Both the position numbers and the translations under genes were made by a program. DNA of 64,000 nucleotides from Amylostereum areolatum (taxonomy: Eukaryota > Basidiomycota > Agaricomycetes > Russulales > Stereaceae), in assembly GCA_012932865.1 (NCBI GenBank), contig SAXG01000010.1, positions 1,054,001-1,118,000 of the forward strand, in the 5' to 3' direction. Shown piece after piece: positions 45,221 through 55,238 of the stretch. How positions within the stretch are numbered: position 1 is the first letter of the stretch; each line of letters opens with the position of its first letter. The notes under the pieces were generated by a model. It was not told the DNA's origin. It did not search any database and saw nothing but the letters and a program-made list of their open reading frames with translations.

Positions 45221-46957
45221 GAAACTGCGAGGTAGAGGGGTAGGATTCTAGGAAGGGGACGAGGTGAAAGGAACGCGACTGGTGGACTGCGAGAACTGAA
45301 ATAGTGGAGGAAATGTCAGTCTGGTTCGCAATGCAATGCAGTACCGGGACGCATACCGATGTCTCAAAGGTCTGCCCTTGCCGCGACCTTCAGCCCGGAT
45401 TAAAATCGCATCCCGCTCTTCGCGTCGTGATCTAGATAGGAAGCTGTTTGAAGCCCGAGGTGTCTCTGTCCTCCTGCACATCGCAAGATGGCAAGGATAG
45501 GGATATTTCGAAAAGGGCATGTACAAGTTCGGTACTAGACGAGGAAGTCGTTAGTCCGATGTGAATTCAATATCGAGGCAAAATCTTCAACTGACTCGTG
45601 AAGCATCGCACCGACGTCTTGTATTCATGCGAATGCGAGAGAAGAGTCCCTTATAGCATACAGGGCTTGTACAGGGCAGGGCCCACACGAGAACGATAGA
45701 ACAGGGCGTCGATGATGGTGGTGAAGACGATAGATATGTTGGTTATCCTCGAAGCGCCAAAATAAGTATTGTTATAGCATCCCTTATTTAAATTACCGTC
45801 TCCGTGCCAGCCTCCCAACTCCGAGGACCTGAGCAAGCGCTCACCGGCGCTCACCCAACGCTCACCCCTTCTCATCTCATACTTTGATCTTGCTATGATC
45901 TTGCATCTTCTCCCACTGCCTATTCAATCCCACATTCATGCCGAGAATATCGAATAACATGAACATGCTCAATGCCAGCTCAATGCCAGCTCAATACCGT
46001 CTTTTGCAACTCACCAGCGCGGCTACTATGATATATGCCATCCCCGAGTCAAAGGGCCAACGTACACCTCGTCGCATAGAGGAGCCTCGGTTTCAGATTC
46101 TCAGGGGAACTTGCCATGTTAATTTATCCCTGTTTCTGGCCATGGACTCAGAGGATGTTGTCCGTGAAGTCGGAGTCAACCTTCGCGAAATGAGGTGAGT
46201 CTTGACAACTTCCCGTCAGGACTTCGAGTCACTCAACGCTGTCGAACTACTTTTCCCAGCATTTGTATCCGACGATCCGTGTCTAACAGCACGTTTTGGT
46301 CAATCTCAACCCGTACGCATCCATAGTTTGCCGCTCGGGAACGCGTCATAGGATCTGTCGGCCACACATCGAAAACGAAAGAATCCAGCTTCTCTGCCGC
46401 AAACTTCCTCACATCGAAACGTTATCAGAGGTGCTCGCGGGTGCGTCTTGTCCACACAACTCTCGGTTTTGTCTGACCGTCCTCCCTGTGCTTTGGTCAG
46501 GCTGTCATTGATTTTCTGGACGTGCATGCTTCCAAATTTACGAACATCAGTGATGTGTTCTCAAATCGGAGAGGATCACGGCACTCAACCTTCACCTTAC
46601 GGCGCGACAATTCATGACTAGCTCTACTTTCGGCACATTCACCAACCACCTCTCCTAGCCGAGGATACTGACACACCGTCAACTATACTCCCCTGCAAAG
46701 TTCATCGTCACTAGGGTGAATGCGTTATCCAGTACATGGTCTCTTCCGCGCGCGTTCCATCATCATGTCTTCTTCCATCTATCGTCTGTCCGTCAAGCGT
46801 CATCCTTCAAGCTTCATGTCTTGTCCATTTACAGAAGTTTGTGCGCCCTGTAAGGTTTTCTCGACGTTTCCCACAGTCAGACCACAGCTGACCCCGCTGG
46901 ATTTCTTTTCATATAAAAGTCATGAACCGATGCACCGTTCGATCATCCCACTTCTTC
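45221..46957. other. Gene-poor interval of ~1.7 kb
   Basis: It includes the 5' flank of the tetraspanin and the promoter side of the carboxylesterase. One plus frame at 45938-46198 (starting MPRISNNMNMLNASSMPAQY) ends at a possible GTGAGT donor, but no matching downstream exon was recognised. A TATA-like tcatataaaag lies near 46909-46919, about 40 nt upstream of the esterase ATG. Confidence 0.4.
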
Positions 46958-47086
46958 ATGATACTATCCAGCGTCCTTACCTTCCTAACAACCTTTGCCG
47001 GCTGGTCGGCCGCCGCATCCGCGGTCCTCGTATCCCCGAACGGCAACCCAGCGGCCACCCTCGATAACGGAACTTTCATAGGAAGA

Positions 47087-47399
47087 TGTCGAACTGTACG
47101 CAGTAGTAGGAGACCCGAGAACTAAGAACCAAATGAGTGTGTATTCTCCACAGGCAGCAATAGTGCCGGTGGAGTGCATACCTAAGAACCAAATGAGTGT
47201 GTATCTAAGGTATGTGGTTAGTGACTGTGGTAGTGGGTATAGGAGCGTAGGATAACTCACTCTCCACAGGCAGCAATAGTGCCGGTGGAGAGGAGGAGAC
47301 GCGACGACGCGCAAAGAGAACGAGTGCTAACGTAATCTAGTATTATGTAATGTATGTACAGTACGGCAGTCTAAGGTCGAATAGAATCTCATGTCGACA
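47087..47399 (-). repeat. 3' LTR of the copia element
   Basis: 313 bp, TG...CA type with TGTCGA/TCGACA inverted ends. It contains a short internal duplication (cctaagaaccaaatgagtgt and gaactaagaaccaaatgagt; ccacaggcagcaatagtgcc twice). It reads identical to the other LTR. Confidence 0.95.
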
Positions 47400-47408
47400 C
47401 CCTCCCTC
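47400..47408 (-). promoter_or_regulatory. Polypurine tract of the copia element
   Basis: On the element's coding strand GAGGGAGGG lies directly against the 3' LTR, the expected plus-strand priming site. Confidence 0.8.
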
Positions 47409-47443
47409 GAGCTGACTGCTCGTCTGAATGAAAGAGTCCTACC

Positions 47444-50400
47444 TCAACCCGAATCAGGATCAAGTACGCCCAGCAACACCCTAAACTTCTCCACCTTCAC
47501 ACGACCCAAGGCCTTCGTGAACGCGTCAGCAATCATCTCGTCCGTCGGACAGTAGATCAAAGTGGCATCTCCAGTTTCGACCGTTTGGCGAATGAAGTGG
47601 TAGCGGATGTGAATGTGCTTCGTGAGGGAATGAAATGAACCGTTCTTGGCCATGGAGATTGCGCTCTGGTTGTCCGCAAACAAAGTGGTGGGTTCCTGCT
47701 TGAACAGGAGAGGAAAGAGCTCCGAAATGAGAAAACGGAGCCAGATAAGCTCCTTCGCGGCGTGCGTCATCGCGACGTACTCTGCCTCCGTAGATGAAAG
47801 TGTGATAACTTTCTGCTTCTTCGAGCTCCATGAGACGGCACCGTTCCCGATGAAGAACGCAAATCCCGAAAAGGAATAGCGATGCTTTTGGCTGGAGTAG
47901 TCGGAATCTGAGAACCCGATAAGCTGATTGACGTGCTCTGTTCCACCGAGAACCAGACGAAGGTTGAAGGTGTACTTGAGATATCGAAACACACGTTGAA
48001 GTGCCCGCATATGCGTTGTGTGCGGCTTCTCGAGGAATTGGGAAAGAGTGGTGACTGCGTGGGTGATGTCGGGACGTGAGCCAACAGAGACGTACATGAG
48101 TGCGCCGACGCCTTGGCGATATTTGGCATGCTCGTAAGAGTTCAGGACCTTTGGCGACACTGCATGTGAGCTGTAGCTGAGATCGACACCGGGTTCCATA
48201 GGTGTCACAAGTGGACTTGCATCCTCTAGTCCCATGCGTCCGAGGATGTCCTTGATATATGCCTGCTGCCCGATCGAGACCGTTCTGCGCTGCAAGTCGC
48301 GGGTGATGTGGAATCCGAGGAGCCAGTTAACTGGTCCAAGGTCCTTGACCTCAAAGTGAGTGTTGAGGTCCGCAAGTAGCGCGTCGACAAGTTCGTCGCG
48401 CGGTGCAACAATGGTGAAGTCATCGGTGGCTGCGGCAACAATGACGTACTCGGTCTTGTCCTCGCTCTGCCAGTAGAACACGGCCTGGTCGGCGTTGCAC
48501 ACACTATACCCAATCTCGATGAACACAGAGCGCAGGAATTGGTACCATGCGCGCCCTCCCTGCTTGGTGCCATACAGGCCCTTGCGGAGCTTTGCAACGA
48601 GGCGGTGGCCTTTGCGGTCAGAGCCTTGGAGAGCGAAGTCGGGTCGGAAGTCCTCGTACTTCGGTGGAAGCTGCATGTAGATGTCGTCGTAGATGGGTGC
48701 ATCGAGATAGGCATTCTTGACGTCGGCCTGGCGAATGACGTCGCCTTGGATAGCGGCAGTAGCGATGATGGTGCGGAGGGATTGAAGTCGGACGACTGGC
48801 GCGTACGTCTCATCGAAGTCGACAAGTTTCCGTTGACCGTTTCCGCCTGCGACAAGCCTCGTCTTGTAGTCGCTGATATCGCCGTGCTCGTCCCGCTTGT
48901 ACTTGAAGACAAAGTGGCAGGGTATGACATTGGCGTCGGGGGGTGCCTCGACGATCTCCCACGTCTCGAGTTTCTCGATCTGGGCAATTTCGCGCTCAAT
49001 CGAGCTCCACCAGAGCTCATTCTCTCCTGTACGCGATAATGCCTCGCTAAGCGAGCGTGGCTCGCCGCTTTGGCTGACGGCGAGGGCGTAGATAGCGGGA
49101 ATGTCCGCCTCGTCAACACTGAACCCGGCAGGGTCCAGATCCGTCGTGTCCGACTCAAGGACGGCTACTGCTCCGGTGCGTCGTCCTTCCTTGTATGAGC
49201 CCAGCGGCGGCGCAGCGTTGCGCTTTCCACGGCCGTAGTTCTCGTCCGCTGGTATGAGGCCGGCATCTATGCGTGTTCGGCGCTCGGGTGCTGGCTCTGG
49301 ACCTGGTTCGGGACTGGAAGTTCGTGTCGGCGGCAGGTCGGTGAGTGGTGACAGCGGAGGTGATTCGTCGTCTTTTGTGAACTGCTTGGCCTCGACAGGC
49401 TTCGATGCGGGAGCGGGAGCGTGCGGAGCGCTATCCTCGATCTCCACGGTCCCTCCCTCGGTCTGCACGGTCTCGGGTTTGACCGCATCGGCATACGAAC
49501 GGTAGACGTCGCGCTCGACCGAGATTCGATTCTTCCCGGGCCAGTAGATCCGGTAGCCTTTGGATTCCTTGTCGCGGCCAACAAAACGGGCCTCGACAGC
49601 GCGCGGATCGAGCTTCTTCGCTTTGAGAATCTTGACCCAAACTTTATCACCCCAGGTCATCAGCCCCGAAAGGTCAGGCTTCTTCCCCGTCGCGACCTCG
49701 TGTGGGGTCCGCCCGTCAGGTAGTGCGCGCGTGGGTGTGCGATTGCGCATGTAGCCGGCGTAGCGTTGTGCTTCGGCCCACAGGAACTTGGGTAACCCGG
49801 AGGCGGTGAGCATTGCTCGCGCGTCATTGACGATCGTGAGGTTGAGCCGCTCGGCAGCGCCGTTGGCTTGCGGGGAGTCGTGCGTGGTGAAGTGGTGGAT
49901 GGTGCCCTGCTTTGCAGTGTGCGCCTTCATCCGTTTGTTATTGAACTCGCCGCCGCGGTCGCTTCCAAGGATCTTGATCCCCCTCGGGTTGCGGTGCATT
50001 TTCAGCCATGCCTCGTACTCAATGTACTTGTCGTAGGTGTCCGACTTCTTCGCTACAAATTCGTCCTCGATCTCGTGACTGCTGAGGTCGAGCAGGCGGA
50101 GAGCGTACTTGGCACCACCGAGCGAGGTAACCTCGGCCGGTCCCCAGATATCGGTGACCACCTTGTCGCCGTACTCCTTGTATTCCTCCCGTGAGGGGCT
50201 CTCCTGGGGGAAAGGTAGGCGGACAGCCTTGGCCTGGGTGCAGATATCGCACGGCTCGGGTTTTGACTCGAGGTTGAGGTCAATCCCGGTGACAGCTCCG
50301 TTAACCACCATCTTGCGAAGAGCATCGTGGTTGATGTGGTTGGCCTTCCGATGCAGCTCGGAGATGGTCATCTTCGTAGATGCGGCGGCCGCGGATTGAG

Positions 50401-51796
50401 CGGGTACGCGCCGAGTTCCATTCGCAACACGGTAGAGTCCGTTTCGGAGCGGAATGCGCCCAATGACGAGCCGTTCAGGTCGAGGCGTGCGGATGGTGCA
50501 CTTGCCGTCTTCGGTTGTCGTCGAGAAACCCTTCTCGTCCATGACCGGAATTGAGATCATGGTGTAGACCGCGCCCGGAATGTAGAGCGCGTTGTGGAGG
50601 GTGACCAAGGTAGGGCTCTTGCCGCTTCCCATCGGGAGCTCGAGCTGAACATTGCCTTGCCCGACGACCTTGAGTGAACCGCCTTGAGCAGTGACGACAA
50701 AGTCCGATTCGACGTCGTGATAGGTCACGAACTTCGAACGGTCGGGGCATATGTGGTCGGTCGCGCCGGAGTCCATGATGACGCCGTAATACGGGGTCGA
50801 CGTTGCGGCCGCAATAGCGGCAGGGGGGGCGGCGTCGAACGAGACACCAAGCGCGACGCTTTGCTTCGTCTCAGAGGACGATACCGCGTTCGCTTTTTCC
50901 TTCTTGCGCTTCCAAGGTGCTTGGTCTTGCTTCGGACCACCTTTGGAATAGCAGTCGGCAAGGACGTGGCCGTCGCGGTCGCAGTTTGAGCAGTGCTTGC
51001 CATTGGCCTTTGACTTGCCCTTCGCGCGTCCGCCTCGTCGACCCTTCGCTTCCGCGTTGAGGGCCGCGTTGGCCTGCGTTTCGTCCGCATTCTTGTCCGC
51101 CATGCGCGAGTCGTACGCTTCGTAGACTTGCGCGACGATAAGATCCGGCGTGATGATGCTGCCAGTCACGCGTGCGACGGTGTCGAGCGTCGTGACGGTT
51201 GTCCGGAATGAGTCGGGGAGTGCGGTGCGGATGTCGGACGCAAAAGTAGCGTCGTCGACGGGGGCTCCCATGAGAGCGAGCTGCTCGCGTAGGTTCGTCA
51301 TTTGCGCGATGATGGGACGGGGGTCGGAGTCTTCAGGGACGCGTAACGCGCGCATGCGGCGTGCGACCTCCTTGTGCATGTCGACACCCTTGTTCTCGTG
51401 GAGTTTGCTGAGGGTAGACCATAGGGCGGCGGCGGTAGGCGCGTTCTTGATTTGCGTGAGAGTGGTGGCACTGACTGACTGGTACACCAACTCGCGAACG
51501 GCCGCTTCTTCCGCCTCGTAGTTCTCCCACTCGTCCTGGATGTCGTCGACCGTGCTCTCGTCCAGCGGTGACACGCTCTGACCTCCTCCCGCATAGAACC
51601 AGTCCCCGTTCTCGTCCTGCATGATCTCCTTCGGTTTTCTGGCTGTCCCGTTGACGTGGCGACGGAGCTTCCGTTTTGCGAACGCGTTGAGCATGACATC
51701 CTTGTACGTGTTCCAGTTGGAACCATCGTCTCGGAGCTTCTCAACCTTGAAGCCTTTGTAGTTGTCTGTTGCCATGTCGTACGGTCCAGGGCCCAT
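47444..51796 (-). CDS. Copia Gag-Pol polyprotein, intact
   Basis: One uninterrupted frame of 1450 aa. The Gag region (UBN2-like) lies at about 10-230, and the zinc knuckle C269-x2-C272-x4-H277-x4-C282 is CSNCDRDGHVLADC. The aspartic protease has D342-S-G in IMDSGATDHI. The integrase has a GAG-pre-integrase HxH/C pattern at about 482-519 (LHRKANHINHDALRK, CDIC) and catalytic D549 (VTDIWGP), D613 (LGSDRGGEF) and E649 (NGAAERLN). The reverse transcriptase runs from about 940 (VDFDETYAPVVRLQSLRTII, KNAYLDAPIYDDIYMQ), with an atypical active site AATDDFTIV at 1122-1130. RNase H has D1297, E1338 and D1375 (SSTEAEYVA, ADNQSA). The ATG lies within the primer-binding site; the next Met is residue 8. 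Confidence 0.95.
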   Translation of the reverse strand: MGPGPYDMATDNYKGFKVEKLRDDGSNWNTYKDVMLNAFAKRKLRRHVNGTARKPKEIMQDENGDWFYAGGGQSVSPLDESTVDDIQDEWENYEAEEAAVRELVYQSVSATTLTQIKNAPTAAALWSTLSKLHENKGVDMHKEVARRMRALRVPEDSDPRPIIAQMTNLREQLALMGAPVDDATFASDIRTALPDSFRTTVTTLDTVARVTGSIITPDLIVAQVYEAYDSRMADKNADETQANAALNAEAKGRRGGRAKGKSKANGKHCSNCDRDGHVLADCYSKGGPKQDQAPWKRKKEKANAVSSSETKQSVALGVSFDAAPPAAIAAATSTPYYGVIMDSGATDHICPDRSKFVTYHDVESDFVVTAQGGSLKVVGQGNVQLELPMGSGKSPTLVTLHNALYIPGAVYTMISIPVMDEKGFSTTTEDGKCTIRTPRPERLVIGRIPLRNGLYRVANGTRRVPAQSAAAASTKMTISELHRKANHINHDALRKMVVNGAVTGIDLNLESKPEPCDICTQAKAVRLPFPQESPSREEYKEYGDKVVTDIWGPAEVTSLGGAKYALRLLDLSSHEIEDEFVAKKSDTYDKYIEYEAWLKMHRNPRGIKILGSDRGGEFNNKRMKAHTAKQGTIHHFTTHDSPQANGAAERLNLTIVNDARAMLTASGLPKFLWAEAQRYAGYMRNRTPTRALPDGRTPHEVATGKKPDLSGLMTWGDKVWVKILKAKKLDPRAVEARFVGRDKESKGYRIYWPGKNRISVERDVYRSYADAVKPETVQTEGGTVEIEDSAPHAPAPASKPVEAKQFTKDDESPPLSPLTDLPPTRTSSPEPGPEPAPERRTRIDAGLIPADENYGRGKRNAAPPLGSYKEGRRTGAVAVLESDTTDLDPAGFSVDEADIPAIYALAVSQSGEPRSLSEALSRTGENELWWSSIEREIAQIEKLETWEIVEAPPDANVIPCHFVFKYKRDEHGDISDYKTRLVAGGNGQRKLVDFDETYAPVVRLQSLRTIIATAAIQGDVIRQADVKNAYLDAPIYDDIYMQLPPKYEDFRPDFALQGSDRKGHRLVAKLRKGLYGTKQGGRAWYQFLRSVFIEIGYSVCNADQAVFYWQSEDKTEYVIVAAATDDFTIVAPRDELVDALLADLNTHFEVKDLGPVNWLLGFHITRDLQRRTVSIGQQAYIKDILGRMGLEDASPLVTPMEPGVDLSYSSHAVSPKVLNSYEHAKYRQGVGALMYVSVGSRPDITHAVTTLSQFLEKPHTTHMRALQRVFRYLKYTFNLRLVLGGTEHVNQLIGFSDSDYSSQKHRYSFSGFAFFIGNGAVSWSSKKQKVITLSSTEAEYVAMTHAAKELIWLRFLISELFPLLFKQEPTTLFADNQSAISMAKNGSFHSLTKHIHIRYHFIRQTVETGDATLIYCPTDEMIADAFTKALGRVKVEKFRVLLGVLDPDSG

Positions 51797-51800
51797 AACC
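51789..51800 (-). promoter_or_regulatory. Primer-binding site matching the initiator tRNA-Met anticodon region
   Basis: On the coding strand GGTTATGGGCCC follows the 5' LTR without a gap. It is complementary to the conserved GGGCCCATAACC of eukaryotic initiator tRNA-Met around the anticodon, as in Drosophila copia, which is primed by a 5' half-tRNA. The ATG in the middle of this site is the first codon of the polyprotein. Confidence 0.75.
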
Positions 51801-52113
51801 TGTCGAACTGTACGCAGTAGTAGGAGACCCGAGAACTAAGAACCAAATGAGTGTGTATTCTCCACAGGCAGCAATAGTGCCGGTGGAGTGCATACCTAAG
51901 AACCAAATGAGTGTGTATCTAAGGTATGTGGTTAGTGACTGTGGTAGTGGGTATAGGAGCGTAGGATAACTCACTCTCCACAGGCAGCAATAGTGCCGGT
52001 GGAGAGGAGGAGACGCGACGACGCGCAAAGAGAACGAGTGCTAACGTAATCTAGTATTATGTAATGTATGTACAGTACGGCAGTCTAAGGTCGAATAGAA
52101 TCTCATGTCGACA
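51801..52113 (-). repeat. 5' LTR of the copia element
   Basis: 313 bp, reads identical to the 3' LTR. It is expected to hold the element's promoter. No separate TATA box was assigned. Confidence 0.95.
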
Positions 52114-54506
52114 GAAGAAACAACGGTTCTGTCAACAGATTCCTCGGTATCCCTTATGCCCTACCGCCGTAAGCCGACACCCTTACCTGAATTCTTATCG
52201 TCTTACCTTTTTTGGTAGAGTTGGGAATCTGCGGTTTAAACTGCCTCGGCCAAATGACCCTTACACCGGTATCCGTGACGCTGGCAAATTCGGTGTGGCG
52301 TGCATTCAACAAAACACGACCATGGTTGAGATTCTGCCCAACCTTCCGCTGTTTGTGCAGAAAGCACTGCGCATTTTTCTCAATCAGAATGCTCCAGTTG
52401 CGAACCAGAGCGAGGACTGTAAGTATCATTTTTCCTCCTGTGTGCTGAGGTACTATGATCCTGATTGTACTTACTTGCTTAGGTTTGACATTGGATGTGA
52501 TCACCCCAAATGCGTATCCACCTTCTAGCTTGCCTGTCCTTGTTGTAAGTAATACTACACCTCCATTCTCGCGGTACCTCATATCAATTCGTCGTCTAGT
52601 GGTTCTATGGAGGTGATGGAGTATTCCTTTCCTGTGCGTGGGATACCCCAAAGCTGACATCTCGTAGGCGGTTTTGAGGATGGCTCGACCTCGAGGTTAG
52701 ACCAGTCCTTCAACACCCTTCTACGGCACATACTCACGATGTCGTACCGTATCCTGTAGTCTCGACGGCGGCGTCATCGTTCAACGATCAATCGAGTTGA
52801 ACAACCCTGTAATTTATGTTGCTATCAATTATCGGTAAGTTTCCGCACGCGACAACATTGCTCTCGTTCTGACCGCATTCCTTCTGCGATCTCAGTGTTA
52901 CGGGTTTGTACTATCCACCTTGTTGGTCATATGGGATCACCCATGTACCCCCCTAGCCCTCGGTTTCCTCGACGGCAGGGAGGTGAGGAAAGCCGGGATA
53001 GGTAATATCGGCCTCCAAGACCGTGAGTGTTGTTCTTTAAATGTGTCAGTCTCATGTAAGTATTCCAAATCAACACAGAGCGACAAGGCCTCCGCTGGAT
53101 TCAGAAATACATATCTTCCTTCGGGGGCGATCCCACCAAGGTTACGATGTGAGGTTATATTACTATGGATGACTTTTATTGGGCTTACTCGCTGTGCCTG
53201 CAGCTGGGGCGAAAGCTCCGGTGGCATGTCCGTGACCCTTCAGATGCTTACCAACGGTGGCGATACTGAGGGCCTTTTCCGTGGAGCGTTCATGCAGTCC
53301 GGTGGACCTATCCCGAGAGCCGGCACGATCGACACAGGTGCTCTTGCTCGTCTTTTCCTCCCAGTTAACCTTGTTTCTTACAAAAAAGAAAGCCCAGGGT
53401 TACTTCGACATGCTAGTTAACAACACTGACTGCGCGTTGGCCGCCGACAAGTTGCACTGCTTGCGCCAGGTTCCGATTGGAAAACTGAGTGCCGCGATTA
53501 ACAAGTCTCCCAGCATCAATTCCTACCAGGTAGGATTTACTTGTCCATATGCCGTGGCAGACACTAAGATGGCCACCCTAGGGGTTGATGGCGGCGTGGG
53601 TTCCGCGCAACGACGGTGTATTCCTTAAGGACACTCCTCAGAAACTTGTTCAGGAAGGAAGCGTTGCGAACATCCCGTTCATTGCGGGTAAAGTCACGCG
53701 CTCTCCCTTACTCATGTCACATCTCAACCTGCTTATGTAGGCAACTGCGACGACGAGGGCACTATATTCTCATTTTTCAATGCCAATATCACGTACGGTA
53801 CACCCTTCCTTCATTACTGTATCCTTACATCAACCTTTTATTGCATGCTTCGTCACCCAGCACCGACGAAGAAGTTCACGATTATATGTCCTCCAACTAC
53901 CTCCCGTTCGCGAACTCGTCTTCCATTGATGAACTCCTCCGACTGTACCCTCAAGACCCGACACAAGGCTCGCCCTTCGACACAGGGACAAACAACAGTA
54001 TCACCGCCCAGTTCAAGCGGCTTGCGGCCCTCCAAGGAGATGTTGTCTTCCAAGCCCCACGCCGCTTCTTCCTTCAGCGGCGATCTGGCCGACAGAAAAC
54101 ATGGTCCTTCCGTACGATACTTTCGTCTCACTTGTGTAGCCCCTGTCGTTCTTACAATGCGGTTTATACCAGTTAGCAAGCGCCTCAAAACTACGCCGGT
54201 CGTAGGCTCAGTACGTTCTCGTCCTTGTTTCTGTCTCCTCATCGTCTAATCCACACGCAGTACCACGGATCCGATCTTCAAGATAATGTCTACGCTCCAG
54301 GCGACATGACCGACTACCTTGTCCGCTTTGCTACCTCCCTCGATCCTAACGGCGCCACGGGCATCCATTGGCCGCAATACACGAACACGTCTCCTCAATT
54401 GCTCACGTTCCTCGACGGAAACGAGTCGCTTGCCATCACGGATGACACGTACAGGCAGGAGGCGTTGCAATTCGTCATCGATCTGTCGGTGTCGGCTCCC
54501 TCTTAA

Positions 54507-55238
54507 GCCTAGGAAGGGGGAACAATGTTGCTCTAAATTGATGGTGGACGTATGCTTGGTCATGTAGTGTGTATAGGCTCGTATGCCTTTATTTTTCAAA
54601 TAAAGACATATTTCACTCCGACACCCTTCGGCTTCGCCATTTTACGAGGCCCGCTTCATGCCATTATGCTCACCCTTCGTCGTGTCTCCATAGGACCCAC
54701 AAAACGCTTACATAGGTACGTTTGATTGAAACCTGGGAGATGAAATATGTTCACTCACACAGTCCTGCGCAGCGCCATTTTCAAGAGGTACCTTCGTCGA
54801 CAATGGACAGATTCTAAGACTCCTTTTGAACTTGGAATCCCACCAACGAATCCACTTCCTCGGCGCCCTCGGGGTCAACTCGGGGTCGTCGGGGAGGACC
54901 TTCGCAGCAGGGGCTGATCGGCAAAGGATTTACATAGTTCCTAACTACGCCTTTTGGGCCTTGTTTCTTCGCTGACCTCGATCATGCACCACGACCCCGT
55001 TCCTTTCCCCGATACCTTCTGACCACCTTGCTCCCTACTCGCTCCCTGTTTGCCCTGAGCTCCTTGTGAATATCGCCAAGTTCTGCCAAGTTTGCTCCAT
55101 CAGCAACCCAGACTCATGTAAGCATTTGCATTTTCCTTTCACACGAAGCCTACGCTCTAACGTCATTTCATCTCCGTGGTTTGTTTATATAGCGCGTGGA
55201 CAGATGCATTTCTCCTTGACCGCTCCCTCGCCCCCACG
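54507..55238. other. Spacer between the tandem carboxylesterases
   Basis: About 730 nt. It contains the 3' flank of the first esterase (tcaaataaagac, a polyadenylation-like AATAAA near 54598) and the promoter side of the second. A gatcgatcg-type or TATA motif was not assigned with confidence. No gene seen. Confidence 0.4.

Larger units (their letters stand above)
47087..52113 (-). mobile_element. Complete Ty1/copia LTR retrotransposon
   Basis: A 5,027-bp element on the minus strand. Both 313-bp LTRs begin TGTCGA and end TCGACA and read as identical throughout, implying a very recent insertion. A 5-bp target duplication, gaaga, flanks it (47082-47086 and 52114-52118). The order of domains in the single frame (gag, protease, integrase, reverse transcriptase, RNase H) is that of copia elements. 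A primer-binding site abuts the 5' LTR and a polypurine tract abuts the 3' LTR. All parts needed for mobility appear present. Confidence 0.96.
46958..54506 (+). pseudogene. Type-B carboxylesterase/lipase split by a copia retrotransposon
   Basis: The start at 46958 gives a signal peptide (ILSSVLTFLTTFAGWSAAAS) and NPAATLDNGTFIGR. The retrotransposon then intervenes at 47087-52113. Beyond it the frame resumes NNGSVNRFLGIPYALPP once one copy of the 5-bp target duplication is removed. Many short exons follow: VGNLRFKLPRPNDPY, the oxyanion-hole WFYGGGFEDGS, ALGFLDGREVRKAGIGNIGL, the nucleophile elbow WGESSGG, FMQSGGPIPRAG, DDEGT with the acidic triad residue, RLAALQGDVVFQAPRRFF, and YHGSD with the catalytic His. 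It ends DLSVSAPS. All catalytic parts are intact apart from the insertion, so the damage looks recent. The intact paralog lies directly downstream on the same strand. Secreted hydrolase by family. Confidence 0.9.

Noticed and set aside
47087..47399. Treating the repeated cctaagaaccaaatgagtgt and ccacaggcagcaatag blocks as an independent tandem repeat
   Set aside because: They are internal features of the LTR and occur identically in both LTRs.
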